From positions 1,426,001 through 1,490,000 of the forward strand of contig NZ_CP021642.1 in the NCBI RefSeq assembly GCF_003048375.1: a stretch of 64,000 bases of DNA, given 5' to 3'. The notes under the pieces are model-generated. The model was not told the DNA's origin. It saw nothing but the letters and a program-made list of their open reading frames with translations, and did not search any database. Below are positions 46,089 through 54,673 of the stretch, in pieces. The DNA comes from Campylobacter concisus. Lineage in GTDB: Bacteria; Campylobacterota; Campylobacteria; Campylobacterales; Campylobacteraceae. A program made the position numbers and the translations under genes. The first letter of the stretch is position 1; each line of letters starts with the position of its first letter.

Positions 46089-46733
46089 ATGAAAAATTTA
46101 TTACTGGCGATATTTGCCGTCTTTATGCTTTGTGGCTGCGCTCCAAAGGGGATATTTGTGAGTTTGCCAGACGAGCAAGCGCCTTCAAGCATTAGCAAAA
46201 AGACAAAAATTTACATCGACAGCGTCAAGGATGTGAGAGCCTTTGAAAACGACCCAAAACAAGCAAGCACCCCATCTTTATACAAGCACAATGTAAATGA
46301 AGTTAGCGCAAAAGAGAAGCAAAAATACATCGGCAGGACGAGAAATGGCTATGGCAAAGGGCTGTGGAACGTCATTTTAGAAAATAAGCAAAGGACAACT
46401 AGCGTAGTAAGGGCGCGTATCGAGGACGCCTTTAGAAGTAATGGCTACCAAGTCATAAAAAATGAAAGCGAAGTAGATAAGGATACGATAAGCGTCAATG
46501 CAAAGATAGAAAAACTTTGGACTTACTTAACGCTTGGTGCGGTAAAAGTCGGTCTAAATGCCGATATAAGCACCACTTTAAGCGTAAACAACAAGGAGCT
46601 AAGCACGGTCGTAAAACGCAAAGAAGAGTATCTTTTAGTAAATCAAAATGACTATGCAAATATCATCAAAAGCTCTTTGGCTGAGTACAAAGAGAAGCTT
46701 GCAAAACAGATAAGCGAGCTAAATTTAGAGTAA
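46089..46733 (+). CDS. Lipoprotein of unknown function
   Basis: 214 residues from the second ATG (46089), which has AAAGGA at proper distance. The first ATG at 46083 is too close to it. Signal peptide ends MLCGC (lipobox Cys about residue 17). Mature region: KIYIDSVKDVRAFEND, a basic turn GRTRNGYGKG, then VVRARIEDAFRSNGYQV and NAKIEKLWTY, a pattern like the YajG-type surface lipoproteins. That resemblance is weak. It stands alone, with a terminator behind it. Confidence 0.75.
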   Translation: MKNLLLAIFAVFMLCGCAPKGIFVSLPDEQAPSSISKKTKIYIDSVKDVRAFENDPKQASTPSLYKHNVNEVSAKEKQKYIGRTRNGYGKGLWNVILENKQRTTSVVRARIEDAFRSNGYQVIKNESEVDKDTISVNAKIEKLWTYLTLGAVKVGLNADISTTLSVNNKELSTVVKRKEEYLLVNQNDYANIIKSSLAEYKEKLAKQISELNLE

Positions 46734-46740
46734 ATTTTAG

Positions 46741-46768
46741 GCTAGCTACTAAATTTATAGTGGCTAGC
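46741..46768 (+). terminator. Terminator after the lipoprotein gene
   Basis: GCTAGCTACTA and TAGTGGCTAGC form an 11-pair stem with one T-G wobble around a six-base loop, followed by TTTTAAATTT. Confidence 0.75.
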
Positions 46769-46789
46769 TTTTAAATTTCAAGGCAAATT

Positions 46790-47455
46790 TCACTTTTTAT
46801 AAGGGATTTTATCAACGGCGTTTGCTTTTTTAAAGCCATTTAGCCTTAGCCTACAACTATCACAAAGCCCGCACGCCTCATCCTCGCTCTCGTAGCAGCT
46901 CCATGTGAGCTCTATTGGTGAGCCAAGCTCAAGCGACTTTGAGACGATATCAGCCTTGCTTAAATTTACAAGCGGCGTGATGATCTCACAAGAAAACTCA
47001 GCCGACGTGCCTAAATTTATCGCCTCATTTATGCTTTTTATAAAGCTCTCTTTGCAGTCAGGATACCCAGAACTATCCTCCTCGACCACGCCTATGTAGA
47101 TCGCCTGCGCCCCCTCTTTTTCAGCAAGTGCTGCGGCGATTGAGATAAATACGCCATTTCTAAACGGTACGTAGGTGTTTGGCACGTCCTTGCTAACGCC
47201 ATCTTTTCTTATCTGCAGGCTCTTATCAGTTAGCGAATTTCCGCCTATTTGAGCGATGAAGCTAACGTCTAAATTTATCTTTTTAACCACGCCCAGTCGC
47301 TCACAGATCTCGTCAAACGCGCGCTTTTCACGCTTCATAGTTCTTTGGTTATAGTCAAAATGAAGTGCGACCACATCATATCCAGCCCTCTTTGCCATCA
47401 CAGCGCAAAGCGTGCTATCCATGCCGCCGCTCATTATACAAACTGCTTTTTTCAT
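46790..47455 (-). CDS. queC: 7-cyano-7-deazaguanine synthase
   Basis: 221 residues from ATG at 47455 (AAAGGG upstream). The frame is open 11 codons earlier without a ribosome site. The PP-loop SGGMDSTL lies at the start, and the zinc site is [16 protein letters not shown] near the end. QueC makes preQ0 from carboxydeazaguanine in queuosine synthesis. It is divergent from ybeY with 57 bases between the starts. Confidence 0.95.
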   Translation of the reverse strand: MKKAVCIMSGGMDSTLCAVMAKRAGYDVVALHFDYNQRTMKREKRAFDEICERLGVVKKINLDVSFIAQIGGNSLTDKSLQIRKDGVSKDVPNTYVPFRNGVFISIAAALAEKEGAQAIYIGVVEEDSSGYPDCKESFIKSINEAINLGTSAEFSCEIITPLVNLSKADIVSKSLELGSPIELTWSCYESEDEACGLCDSCRLRLNGFKKANAVDKIPYKK

Positions 47456-47512
47456 ATTTTGCCCTTTAAATTTGCTAAAATTATACAAAAATTTACTAAG
47501 GACAAGCCAAAA

Positions 47513-47950
47513 ATGATACTTTGCGAAGAGAGTTATCCAGAAATTTTAGATCAAATTTGCTCATATCTAACGCCTGGAGAAGTTGAGCTTCTATTTATCA
47601 ACAAAGATGAGATGAGAGAGCTAAACAGATCTGAGCGTGGCATAGATAAAACCACTGACGTCTTAAGCTTCCCCCTTGAGCTTGTCATACACGCCCCACT
47701 TGGCTCAATCGTCATAAACAAAGATATGGTAAAAGAAAAAGCTGCCGAGCTAAATCACAGCGAAGAGGCCGAAACTGCACTACTTTTTACACATGGCTTG
47801 CTACATATCTTGGGATATGATCACGAAAAAGATGATGGGCAGATGAGGGAGAAAGAGTGCGAAGTGATAGCTAAATTTGACCTGCCAAAGAGCCTAATCG
47901 TAAGAAGCGAGGACGTTAGGCTCATTGATCTTATAAACAAAAAGGGCTGA
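47513..47950 (+). CDS. ybeY: Endoribonuclease YbeY
   Basis: 145 residues from ATG 47513. The open frame extends back into queC on the other strand, but TAAGGA before 47513 and the family length support this start. The zinc motif [14 protein letters not shown] (H-x3-H-x5-H) is intact, as is TTDVLSFP. It matures 16S rRNA 3' ends and takes part in ribosome quality control. Confidence 0.95.
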   Translation: MILCEESYPEILDQICSYLTPGEVELLFINKDEMRELNRSERGIDKTTDVLSFPLELVIHAPLGSIVINKDMVKEKAAELNHSEEAETALLFTHGLLHILGYDHEKDDGQMREKECEVIAKFDLPKSLIVRSEDVRLIDLINKKG

Positions 47951-47958
47951 TAAAGCCC
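47944..47958 (-). terminator. Terminator of the DUF1523-like gene
   Basis: On the minus strand GGGCT and AGCCC pair around a five-base loop and are followed by TTTTTGTTTAT. It overlaps the end of ybeY and sits six bases beyond the stop of the leftward gene. Confidence 0.7.
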
Positions 47959-47963
47959 CTACA

Positions 47964-48506
47964 TTATTTTGTCTCTAAATTTTCAACTTTTGGCGCAAAA
48001 GCCTTGTTTATCTTTCTTATCCAGATAACAAGCGAGATAAATAAGATGAAGTAAAGGACGTAGCTAGCGATAGGCCAGCTGGTACTTGTGCCGCTATCTT
48101 TTATCGAGATCGCGTTTCTAAACTCATTTAGCATAGAAATTCTATATCCATAGTATTTGATAGTGACGTTTTTATCGCTATTTGTAAAGCCTTGCGCCTT
48201 GGCTTGGATGTCGGCTGAGTTAAATTTAAAATAAAATGGAAAACCCCACGCCGTATCTTCGTTTCTATAAGCCATAACTTTTTCAGCGTTTTTCGCATCT
48301 TTTGTGTAGATGAAGTAGACATCTCTTACAGGGCCGTCGGCTGGGTTTTTAGCGTCTATTATGCCATCTTTATCCATGCGTTTTACGTCGCCGCCAGTTA
48401 TCTGCACGCTTGCGTAGTGCGGAAATGAAAAATCAACCAAAAACGCCAAAAATAGGTGCAAAAGCACAACAAATGTAACGCAAATTCTTTTTATAAATGT
48501 GATCAT
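47964..48506 (-). CDS. DUF1523-like membrane protein
   Basis: 180 residues. An N-terminal membrane helix (about 8-28), an extracytoplasmic beta domain (30-140) and a second helix (about 146-166). The stretch SVQITGGDVKRMDKDG followed by DVYFIYTKDAKNAEKVMAYRNEDT resembles DUF1523 proteins, a family with no known function. AAAGGAT precedes the start. It lies between ybeY and norB, with its own terminator. Family call is from memory and moderate. Confidence 0.6.
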   Translation of the reverse strand: MITFIKRICVTFVVLLHLFLAFLVDFSFPHYASVQITGGDVKRMDKDGIIDAKNPADGPVRDVYFIYTKDAKNAEKVMAYRNEDTAWGFPFYFKFNSADIQAKAQGFTNSDKNVTIKYYGYRISMLNEFRNAISIKDSGTSTSWPIASYVLYFILFISLVIWIRKINKAFAPKVENLETK

Positions 48507-48555
48507 TTCTATCCTTTAAATTTGCACTATTTTATGAAAAGATAGCTTAAATAAA

Positions 48556-48570
48556 GGGGCAAAGCGCCCC
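48556..48570 (-). terminator. Terminator of norB
   Basis: GGGGC and GCCCC pair around five bases. Read leftwards, CTTTATTTAAGC follows. It is eight bases past the norB stop. Confidence 0.65.
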
Positions 48571-48577
48571 CATAAAT

Positions 48578-50809
48578 TTAAGCCTTTTTATTAAGCATAA
48601 ATTTTAAAAGCTGAGCAAAGAAGCAGATGCCGCCGATTATTAAAATCGTATCGCCAAGCATCCTTAACCATCTTAAATTTTGCAAGTGCGACTGCTGTAA
48701 AAGCTCAGCACTTCTTGCATACCACATGCCCTGCTCCAAGCTTGCAAATGCTTGATAAATTCCTATTGGAAGTAGTGAAAGCACGATCATTAGCATAAGT
48801 CCTGCATTTAGTCCCCAAAAGCCAACTTTCATCAGATTTTCATCAAATTCTTGCCCTTTAAATAAATAAGTAGCCACAAGCCAAACAAAGCCAAGTGCCA
48901 AAAATCCATAAACACCAAATAGTGCCGCGTGTCCGTGAACTGGCGTTGTATTTAGTCCTTGGATGTAAAATAGTGAAATCGGAGGATTTATTAAAAATCC
49001 AAAGACACCAGCACCTAGCATATTCCAAAAGGCAACTGCGATGAAGCAGTAAAGTGGCCACTTAAGCGTTTTAGCCCAGCTTTGAGCAAACTGGAGTTTG
49101 TAGTGTTCATACGCCTCAGCTCCAAGCAAGACCAAAGGCACGACCTCAAGCGCTGAAAAGCTTGCACCAACAGCCATTATAGGCGTTGTAGTGCCTGCAA
49201 AGTAGAGGTGATGGAAGGTGCCTGGGATCCCACCTATCATAAAGAGTGACGCACTTGCAAGCGTTGAAAATGTCGCAAATCTTTTTGAGACAAGACCCAA
49301 AGAAACAAAGACAAAGGCAAGTGAGGCTGTCGCAAATACCTCAAAAAAGCCCTCAACCCAAAGGTGTACAACCCACCAGCGCCAGTACTCCATCACTGGA
49401 AGCGGACTTCTTTGACCATAAAATAGCCCTGCTCCGTAAAATAATCCAACTGCAACCGCTGACATAGCAAAGATAGCAAGTAAATTTTTATCGCCTTTGT
49501 TTTTAAAGCCGCCTGCAAATCCACGAAGAAGCAGAAGCATCCAAATGACAAGACCGACAAACAAAATAATCTGCCAAACGCGTCCAAGATCGATGTATTC
49601 ATATCCTTGATGTCCAAGCCAGAAGCTTAAATTTATAGGCATGATGTTTGCAATAGCTAGATACTCACCCACAAAACTGCCAACTACAAGGATAAGTAGC
49701 GCATAAAATAGCAGATCGACGCCAAGCTTTTGAAATTTTGGATCCTTGCCACCATTTATGATCGGAGCTAAAAATAGTCCAGCCGCTAAAAATCCAGTCG
49801 CTATCCAAAATATGCTAGCTTGTATATGCCACGTTCTAGCAAGCGAATAAGGGATGTAGGCTGATAAATTTATGCCATAAAATTCTTGTCCTTCGACTGT
49901 GTAGTGAGCTGTAAAGCCGCCTATTAAAATTTGAAATACAAATAGCGCTAGCGTGACGAAAAGATACTTTTTAAGCGCCTTTTGTGACGGAGTTAAATTT
50001 AGCTTTTTAAGCGGATCTTCGCTAATTGGCTCAAGCTTTTCATCATCTTTTTTGCCGTAAAACGAGCTAAACCAAACAAGAAGTCCAACGCCAGTTAGAA
50101 GTATCACGACACTTGCTATCGACCAAAAAATATTTTCGCTTGTTGGCACGTTATCGATTAGTGGTTCGTGCGGCCAGTTGTTTGTGTAAGTTGCCTCGCT
50201 GCCAGGTCTGTTTGTAGCTGTTGCCCAGGCTGACCAAAAGAAGAAGTTGTTTAGATTAGCTCTGTCGCTTGCACCTGGGAGCGTGTTTTCTTTCATCGCA
50301 TAAGCTTCTCTTAAAGATTTAAACTTAGGATCATCTCCAAAAAGTGCAGCATACTCGCTAGCTACTTGACTTATCGCCTTTAGCCTATCGGCGCTTAGCA
50401 TAAATTTATCGTCCTTTACGCTATTTTCTCTATACTCTTTTTTAAGCAAAACCTTTAAATTTGCCTTTTGCTCGGCGTTCAGATCAGCGTATTTTAGATG
50501 ATAAATTTCATCAGCTTTGATCTCTAAAAAGGCAACTAGCTCTTTGTGAAGCCAGTCCGCACTCCAATCAGGCGCTTGATATGCCCCGTGCCCCCAAACA
50601 GAGCCAACTTGCATACCGCCTATGCTTTGCCAAGCCTCTTGACCTTTATAGATACTCTCTTTATCGATCACGACCTTGCCATTTTCGTCAGTGAAATTTA
50701 CAACTGGAGGCGAATTTCTATAAACCTCAACGCCGTAGTAGCCTAAAATACTAAAGCAAACTACCAGCACAGCAACAAGTGCGAGCCAGTATCTTTTGTA
50801 TTCACGCAT
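48578..50809 (-). CDS. norB: Quinol-dependent nitric oxide reductase (qNOR)
   Basis: 743 residues from ATG at 50809 (GGAG six bases upstream). A TTG one codon before is less likely. The long form joins a NorC-like N-terminal domain without the heme c motif (helix at about 10-30, periplasmic to about 215) to a 12-helix heme-copper core. Conserved pieces are HYTVEGQEFYG, ARTWHIQASIFW, RWWVVHLWVEGFFEVF and GTFHHLYF with metal-binding His and Glu. It reduces 2 NO to N2O with electrons from menaquinol. An FNR-type box lies upstream. Confidence 0.95.
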   Translation of the reverse strand: MREYKRYWLALVAVLVVCFSILGYYGVEVYRNSPPVVNFTDENGKVVIDKESIYKGQEAWQSIGGMQVGSVWGHGAYQAPDWSADWLHKELVAFLEIKADEIYHLKYADLNAEQKANLKVLLKKEYRENSVKDDKFMLSADRLKAISQVASEYAALFGDDPKFKSLREAYAMKENTLPGASDRANLNNFFFWSAWATATNRPGSEATYTNNWPHEPLIDNVPTSENIFWSIASVVILLTGVGLLVWFSSFYGKKDDEKLEPISEDPLKKLNLTPSQKALKKYLFVTLALFVFQILIGGFTAHYTVEGQEFYGINLSAYIPYSLARTWHIQASIFWIATGFLAAGLFLAPIINGGKDPKFQKLGVDLLFYALLILVVGSFVGEYLAIANIMPINLSFWLGHQGYEYIDLGRVWQIILFVGLVIWMLLLLRGFAGGFKNKGDKNLLAIFAMSAVAVGLFYGAGLFYGQRSPLPVMEYWRWWVVHLWVEGFFEVFATASLAFVFVSLGLVSKRFATFSTLASASLFMIGGIPGTFHHLYFAGTTTPIMAVGASFSALEVVPLVLLGAEAYEHYKLQFAQSWAKTLKWPLYCFIAVAFWNMLGAGVFGFLINPPISLFYIQGLNTTPVHGHAALFGVYGFLALGFVWLVATYLFKGQEFDENLMKVGFWGLNAGLMLMIVLSLLPIGIYQAFASLEQGMWYARSAELLQQSHLQNLRWLRMLGDTILIIGGICFFAQLLKFMLNKKA

Positions 50810-50866
50810 CAATTCTCCTTTTTTAAAATTTAGGAGAAAGTTTATCTCATTTCAAAATAGTGACTA

Positions 50867-50880
50867 ATGATATATGTCAA
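50867..50880 (-). promoter_or_regulatory. FNR-type operator upstream of norB
   Basis: On the minus strand TTGACATATATCAT matches TTGAT-N4-ATCAA in 12 of 14 positions counting the free centre. A weak -10 (GATAAACT, 50839-50846) lies 20 bases downstream, which puts the site near -41. The left half-site TTGAC equals that of the hcp operator. Confidence 0.6.
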
Positions 50881-50957
50881 TAAAAAGAGAATATTTATCC
50901 TATTAGCTTTATATGAATTTACAAAATATGCAATTTTTTCACAATGAACATGCAAAT

Positions 50958-50978
50958 TTTACATAATATTAATGTAAA
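50958..50978. promoter_or_regulatory. Operator-like inverted repeat before the iron-type ABC operon
   Basis: TTTACAT and ATGTAAA are perfect inverted arms separated by seven bases (AATATTA), 50 bases before the start of the binding-protein gene. Size and AT-rich centre suit a dimeric repressor such as Fur, but the bases are not a textbook Fur box. Confidence 0.45.
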
Positions 50979-51027
50979 TAGCAGTAACATATCAATCAAA
51001 CTATTTCACACGAAAAAAGGAAAAAAT

Positions 51028-52083
51028 ATGCAAATGAATTTCATGCACAAAGTGGCTAAAATAGGCCTTGTTGCTTCACTTTTTACAGCTCTTAGCCTAA
51101 GCGCTGCTGAGTCTGCTAGAAGCATAACCGATATGCAAGGCGTAAAAGTAAGCGTCCCAGAAAAGGTTGAGAAGATCGCAGCACTGTGGAATGCAAACAA
51201 CGAGATCATCCTAGCACTTGGCGGTATGGATAAGGTTGTAGCCACAACTGATCTGATCAAAAACAACAAGTGGTTTGAGCACATCTATCCAAGACTTAAA
51301 AATTTACCAGCTGCACTAAACGGCAAAGACCTTCAGATCGAAGAGCTTGTTAAACTTGCACCTGACGTTATCATAGTGTATAACAAAAATTTTCAAGATG
51401 AACTTATCAAAAATGGCTTTAGCGCGGTAAATTTGATCTTTAGAGACTATCCAGATATGGAGAAAAGCATCTACGCAACAGCTGAAGTCATAGGGACTGA
51501 TGATGCTAGAAAAAAAGCTGAAAAACTTGCTAATAAAATCCACGATAACTCTGAGTTTGTAACAGCAAGAACAAAAAGCATCCCTGACGCTAAACGTCCA
51601 AAAGTACTTCACCTTCTTGGTGGTGCAAATTTGCTAAAAGTTGATGGTACAAACACCATCCAAAACACTTGGATCAAGCTAGGTGGCGGTGTAAATGCTA
51701 TCAATACTGAGGGTTCAATGATCGAAATTAGCGCTGAAGAGATCATCAATGCAAATCCTGATATCATCATCGTTGGCGGTAATGACACAGACGCACAGAT
51801 CAAAAAGATAAAAGAGCACCCTGCATTCTCTGGTTCAAACGCTGTTAAAAACGGCAAAATTTACGGCAACCCAAAAGGTGTATTTAGCTGGGATAGATAT
51901 GGTGCTGAAAACGTACTTCAAATTTTATGGGCAGCAAAAACTATCCAACCAGATCTATTTAAAGATGTCGATATGAAAGTAAAAACAAAAGAGTTTTATA
52001 AAGAGTTTTTAGGTCACGAGCTTACCGACACAGAGTATGACTATATCTTAAAAGGCCTAAATCCAGATGGTAGCAGTAAGTAA
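51028..52083 (+). CDS. Iron/cobalamin-type ABC transporter, periplasmic binding protein
   Basis: 351 residues from ATG 51028 (AAAAAAGGA upstream). The open frame starts 28 codons earlier without support. Signal peptide about 1-26 (ends LSLSAAES). The mature chain is a class III (FepB/BtuF-like) binding protein: VSVPEKVEKIAALW, LGGMDKVVATTD, LKNLPA and IEELVKLAPDVIIVY. The ligand could be a ferric chelate, heme, cobalamin or another metal complex. Nothing in the sequence decides this. First gene of a three-gene importer. Confidence 0.9.
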   Translation: MQMNFMHKVAKIGLVASLFTALSLSAAESARSITDMQGVKVSVPEKVEKIAALWNANNEIILALGGMDKVVATTDLIKNNKWFEHIYPRLKNLPAALNGKDLQIEELVKLAPDVIIVYNKNFQDELIKNGFSAVNLIFRDYPDMEKSIYATAEVIGTDDARKKAEKLANKIHDNSEFVTARTKSIPDAKRPKVLHLLGGANLLKVDGTNTIQNTWIKLGGGVNAINTEGSMIEISAEEIINANPDIIIVGGNDTDAQIKKIKEHPAFSGSNAVKNGKIYGNPKGVFSWDRYGAENVLQILWAAKTIQPDLFKDVDMKVKTKEFYKEFLGHELTDTEYDYILKGLNPDGSSK

Positions 52084-52086
52084 GAT

Positions 52087-53094
52087 ATGAAAAACGCAAA
52101 TTTTTCAATAGTTGTTATCTTTTTAGCTCTACTAACGCTTGTTTGCGCCTTTGTCGCACTGGGCGTTGGTAGATTTTACATACCATTTAACGACGTCTTT
52201 AGCGTGCTAGCTCACGGCTTTGGCTACGGCGAGGGTGCAGCTAGCAACATCACAAACGTGATAGAAAATTTACGCATCCCACGTATCATCGCAGCCATCC
52301 TTGTTGGAGCTGCTCTTAGCGTGAGTGGTGCAGCCTATCAAGGCGTCTTTAAAAACCAGCTAGTAAGCCCTGATCTTCTTGGCGTCTCGGCTGGTGCTTG
52401 CGTGGGAGCTGCAACTGCCATTATCTTTGATCTATCGCTATTTTGGATACAAATTTTTGCATTTGGCTTTGGCCTAGCAGCCGTTGCTATCACTCTAGCC
52501 ATACCTAAGATGATGGGGCGCGCGAGCACGCTTATGCTGGTTCTTTCTGGTATCATCGTAAGCGGTCTTATGGGCTCAATAATCGGCTTTTTAAAATATG
52601 TCGCAGACCCTGAGACAAAGCTACCTGACATTGTTTATTGGCAGCTTGGTAGCCTTGCTAAGCTTGATAGCGATAACTTAATATACGTAGCTCCAGTGAT
52701 GATCATCTGCGCCATTTTGCTAATAGCCATGAGCTGGCGTATAAATTTGCTCTCTCTTGGCGACGAGAGTGCAGCAAGACTAGGCGTAAATGTGGCTTTT
52801 GAGCGCGCTGTCATCATCATCTGCGCTACGCTTCTTACAGCCTGCAGCGTCTGCATAAGCGGCATAGTCGCTTGGGTGGGACTTCTCATGCCTCACTTAG
52901 CGCGTATGTTAGTTGGCGCAAATAACATAAAAAGCATGCCTGCAAGCATATTTATGGGTGCGATATTTTTGCTATTTGTTGATACCTTAGCGCGCAGCAT
53001 AAGCGTGAGCGAAGTGCCTCTTGGCGTACTTACTGGCTTTATCGGCACGGTATTTTTCGTCTGGGTTTTATGGCGAAACAAAAAGGTTGCATGA
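52087..53094 (+). CDS. FecCD-type ABC transporter permease
   Basis: 335 residues with about ten membrane helices, the size of BtuC/FepD. Family marks: RIPRIIAAILVGAALSVSGAAYQGVFKNQLVSPDLLG, GASLG-like GVSAGACVG, and GLLMPHLARMLVG, the coupling loop to the ATPase. It begins 3 bases after the binding-protein gene, and its stop overlaps the ATPase start. Confidence 0.95.
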   Translation: MKNANFSIVVIFLALLTLVCAFVALGVGRFYIPFNDVFSVLAHGFGYGEGAASNITNVIENLRIPRIIAAILVGAALSVSGAAYQGVFKNQLVSPDLLGVSAGACVGAATAIIFDLSLFWIQIFAFGFGLAAVAITLAIPKMMGRASTLMLVLSGIIVSGLMGSIIGFLKYVADPETKLPDIVYWQLGSLAKLDSDNLIYVAPVMIICAILLIAMSWRINLLSLGDESAARLGVNVAFERAVIIICATLLTACSVCISGIVAWVGLLMPHLARMLVGANNIKSMPASIFMGAIFLLFVDTLARSISVSEVPLGVLTGFIGTVFFVWVLWRNKKVA

Positions 53095-53867
53095 TGCTTG
53101 AAGTTAGAAATTTAAACTTTAGCTACCCAAATGGGGCTGGCAAACTAGAAAATGTAAATTTAAAGATAGGCGCAGGTGAGATTTTAACCATTCTTGGTCG
53201 AAATGGAGCTGGCAAATCAACAACTTTAGGCTTGATAAGCGGCTCACTAAAGCCAGTTTCAGGCGAGATCTTTCTTGATGGCAAAAACGTAGATAGCCTA
53301 AGCAACAAAGAGCGCGCTAAGATCATGGCGTACGTGGCTCAAAGCGAAGTTACAGAGTATGACTACACCGGACTTGAGTTTATCACAATGGGTCGCGCGG
53401 CGCACCTTGGCATCTTTGCAAGACCTAGCAAAGAGGACGAAGAGATCGCTAGAATTTACACTAAAAAGCTTGAGATCGAGTATCTTGAAGATCGCTTTAT
53501 CACGCAGATGAGTGGCGGTCAAAAGCAGATGTGTATGATCGCTCGTGCGATGGCTGCGCAGCCAAAGATGATTATATTTGACGAGCCAACGAGCGCGCTT
53601 GATTTTGGCAACCAGTATAAATTCCTACGCACCGTCAAATGGCTAAAAGAGCTTGGCTACTCGGTCGTTCTAACCACTCACAATCCCGACTTTGCCGTGC
53701 TTCTTGGCGGATATGTCGCTCTTGTAAAGGGTGATGGCGAGGTTGGATTTGGCACGGTTGATGAGATCATTAGAAGTGAGAATTTAAGCAAGCTTTACGG
53801 ACTAAATTTAAACGTAAGCTACATCGACGAAGTAAAAAGAAACTGCTGCCTCACCTATCCACTCTAA
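53091..53867 (+). CDS. FecE-type ABC transporter ATPase
   Basis: About 258 residues, start ATG 53091 or 53094 (tandem ATGATG overlapping the permease stop). Walker A GRNGAGKST, Q-loop VAQSE, signature MSGGQKQMCMIARAMA, Walker B MIIFDEPTSALD and the switch His in LTTHNPDF are complete. It is followed by a strong terminator, closing the operon. It supplies ATP-driven import for the upstream binding protein. Confidence 0.95.
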   Translation: MMLEVRNLNFSYPNGAGKLENVNLKIGAGEILTILGRNGAGKSTTLGLISGSLKPVSGEIFLDGKNVDSLSNKERAKIMAYVAQSEVTEYDYTGLEFITMGRAAHLGIFARPSKEDEEIARIYTKKLEIEYLEDRFITQMSGGQKQMCMIARAMAAQPKMIIFDEPTSALDFGNQYKFLRTVKWLKELGYSVVLTTHNPDFAVLLGGYVALVKGDGEVGFGTVDEIIRSENLSKLYGLNLNVSYIDEVKRNCCLTYPL

Positions 53868-53871
53868 ATTT

Positions 53872-53899
53872 ATCTGCTCTTAAATTTTTAAGAGCAGAT
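53872..53899 (+). terminator. Terminator of the iron-type ABC operon
   Basis: A 13-pair perfect stem (ATCTGCTCTTAAA with TTTAAGAGCAGAT) with two bases between the arms, starting five bases after the stop and followed by AGTCGTTTTATC. Confidence 0.8.
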
Positions 53900-53978
53900 A
53901 GTCGTTTTATCTAAAAATTTCTACTTAAATTTACTAACCATAAATGCTAAAATGCAAAATAAATTTAAAGGAAAAACA

Positions 53979-54302
53979 ATGGCTTACCCACTACTAGGCA
54001 CAAAGATCGTGATCGATGAAGAAAAGGTTTTAAGGGAGAAAAAGTATAAGCTAGACGTGATCTATGAATATTTAGACAAACTTGCTAAGCAGTGCGACTT
54101 GATTAAGATTGATAAAAACACCTTTCACGCAAAGGGCGATGAAAATGACTTAGCAAATTTGGGTCTGTTTATGTGTAGATATGCAGTAGAGAACGAATGG
54201 CTGACAAAGAATATCAAAGAGTGGATTTGCATTAGCGAGCGAAGTGGCGATGAAGACATGGTAGCAAGGTTTAAAAGAGAGAATATAGGGGTTTGGAAGT
54301 GA
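53979..54302 (+). CDS. Hypothetical protein, 107 residues
   Basis: ATG 53979 has AAAGGA eight bases upstream. The nine codons before it in the open frame lack support. Soluble, charged, no signal. Predicted helices in REKKYKLDVIYEYLDKLA, a beta piece DKNTFHAKGDENDLANLG and a C-terminal part with Trp residues (KNIKEWICI). I do not recognise it. It looks like a small stand-alone cytosolic protein, with its own ribosome site between two terminator-bounded regions. Confidence 0.65.
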   Translation: MAYPLLGTKIVIDEEKVLREKKYKLDVIYEYLDKLAKQCDLIKIDKNTFHAKGDENDLANLGLFMCRYAVENEWLTKNIKEWICISERSGDEDMVARFKRENIGVWK

Positions 54303-54673
54303 GCGATAAAAAGGATAAATTTATCCCGTCATATCAAATTTTCATGTAAATTTTAAAAAGAGCCTGCGAAAGATTAAATTTTGCTAGGCAAGGTAAATTT
54401 AGGTATAGCGCAAAAGCAAAGACATTTTTAAAACCCTGAGCCATTTTGCCACAGAGAACCAGACTGGTTTGCTAGCAACCTTTTTATTAATAGCGATACT
54501 GAAAAAGACAAGACCAGTCGCGATAAAGCTAAATCAACCGCGTAATGGTTGCCATTTTCTATCAAATTTAAAACTAGCCGTAAAAGCTTGCGCCCTCATC
54601 TTAAATTTGACGCAAATTTATATCCTCTTAGCCAAAAAAATTATCTACCTTAAATTTAATACAACCCACAAGA
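54303..54673. other. 371-base gap between the 107-residue gene and recG
   Basis: No convincing gene or RNA gene. A 14-base perfect palindrome GGATAAATTTATCC lies at 54313-54326, just after the stop, and may act as an operator or weak terminator. On the minus strand a short frame near 54400-54540 reads like the end of a membrane protein (FIATGLVFFSIAINKKV), interrupted by stops. It could be a remnant, but I cannot name it. Confidence 0.4.

Noticed and set aside
47345-47512. N-terminal extension of ybeY
   Set aside because: These codons lie opposite the start of queC, have no family match, and a proper ribosome site and start occur at 47513.
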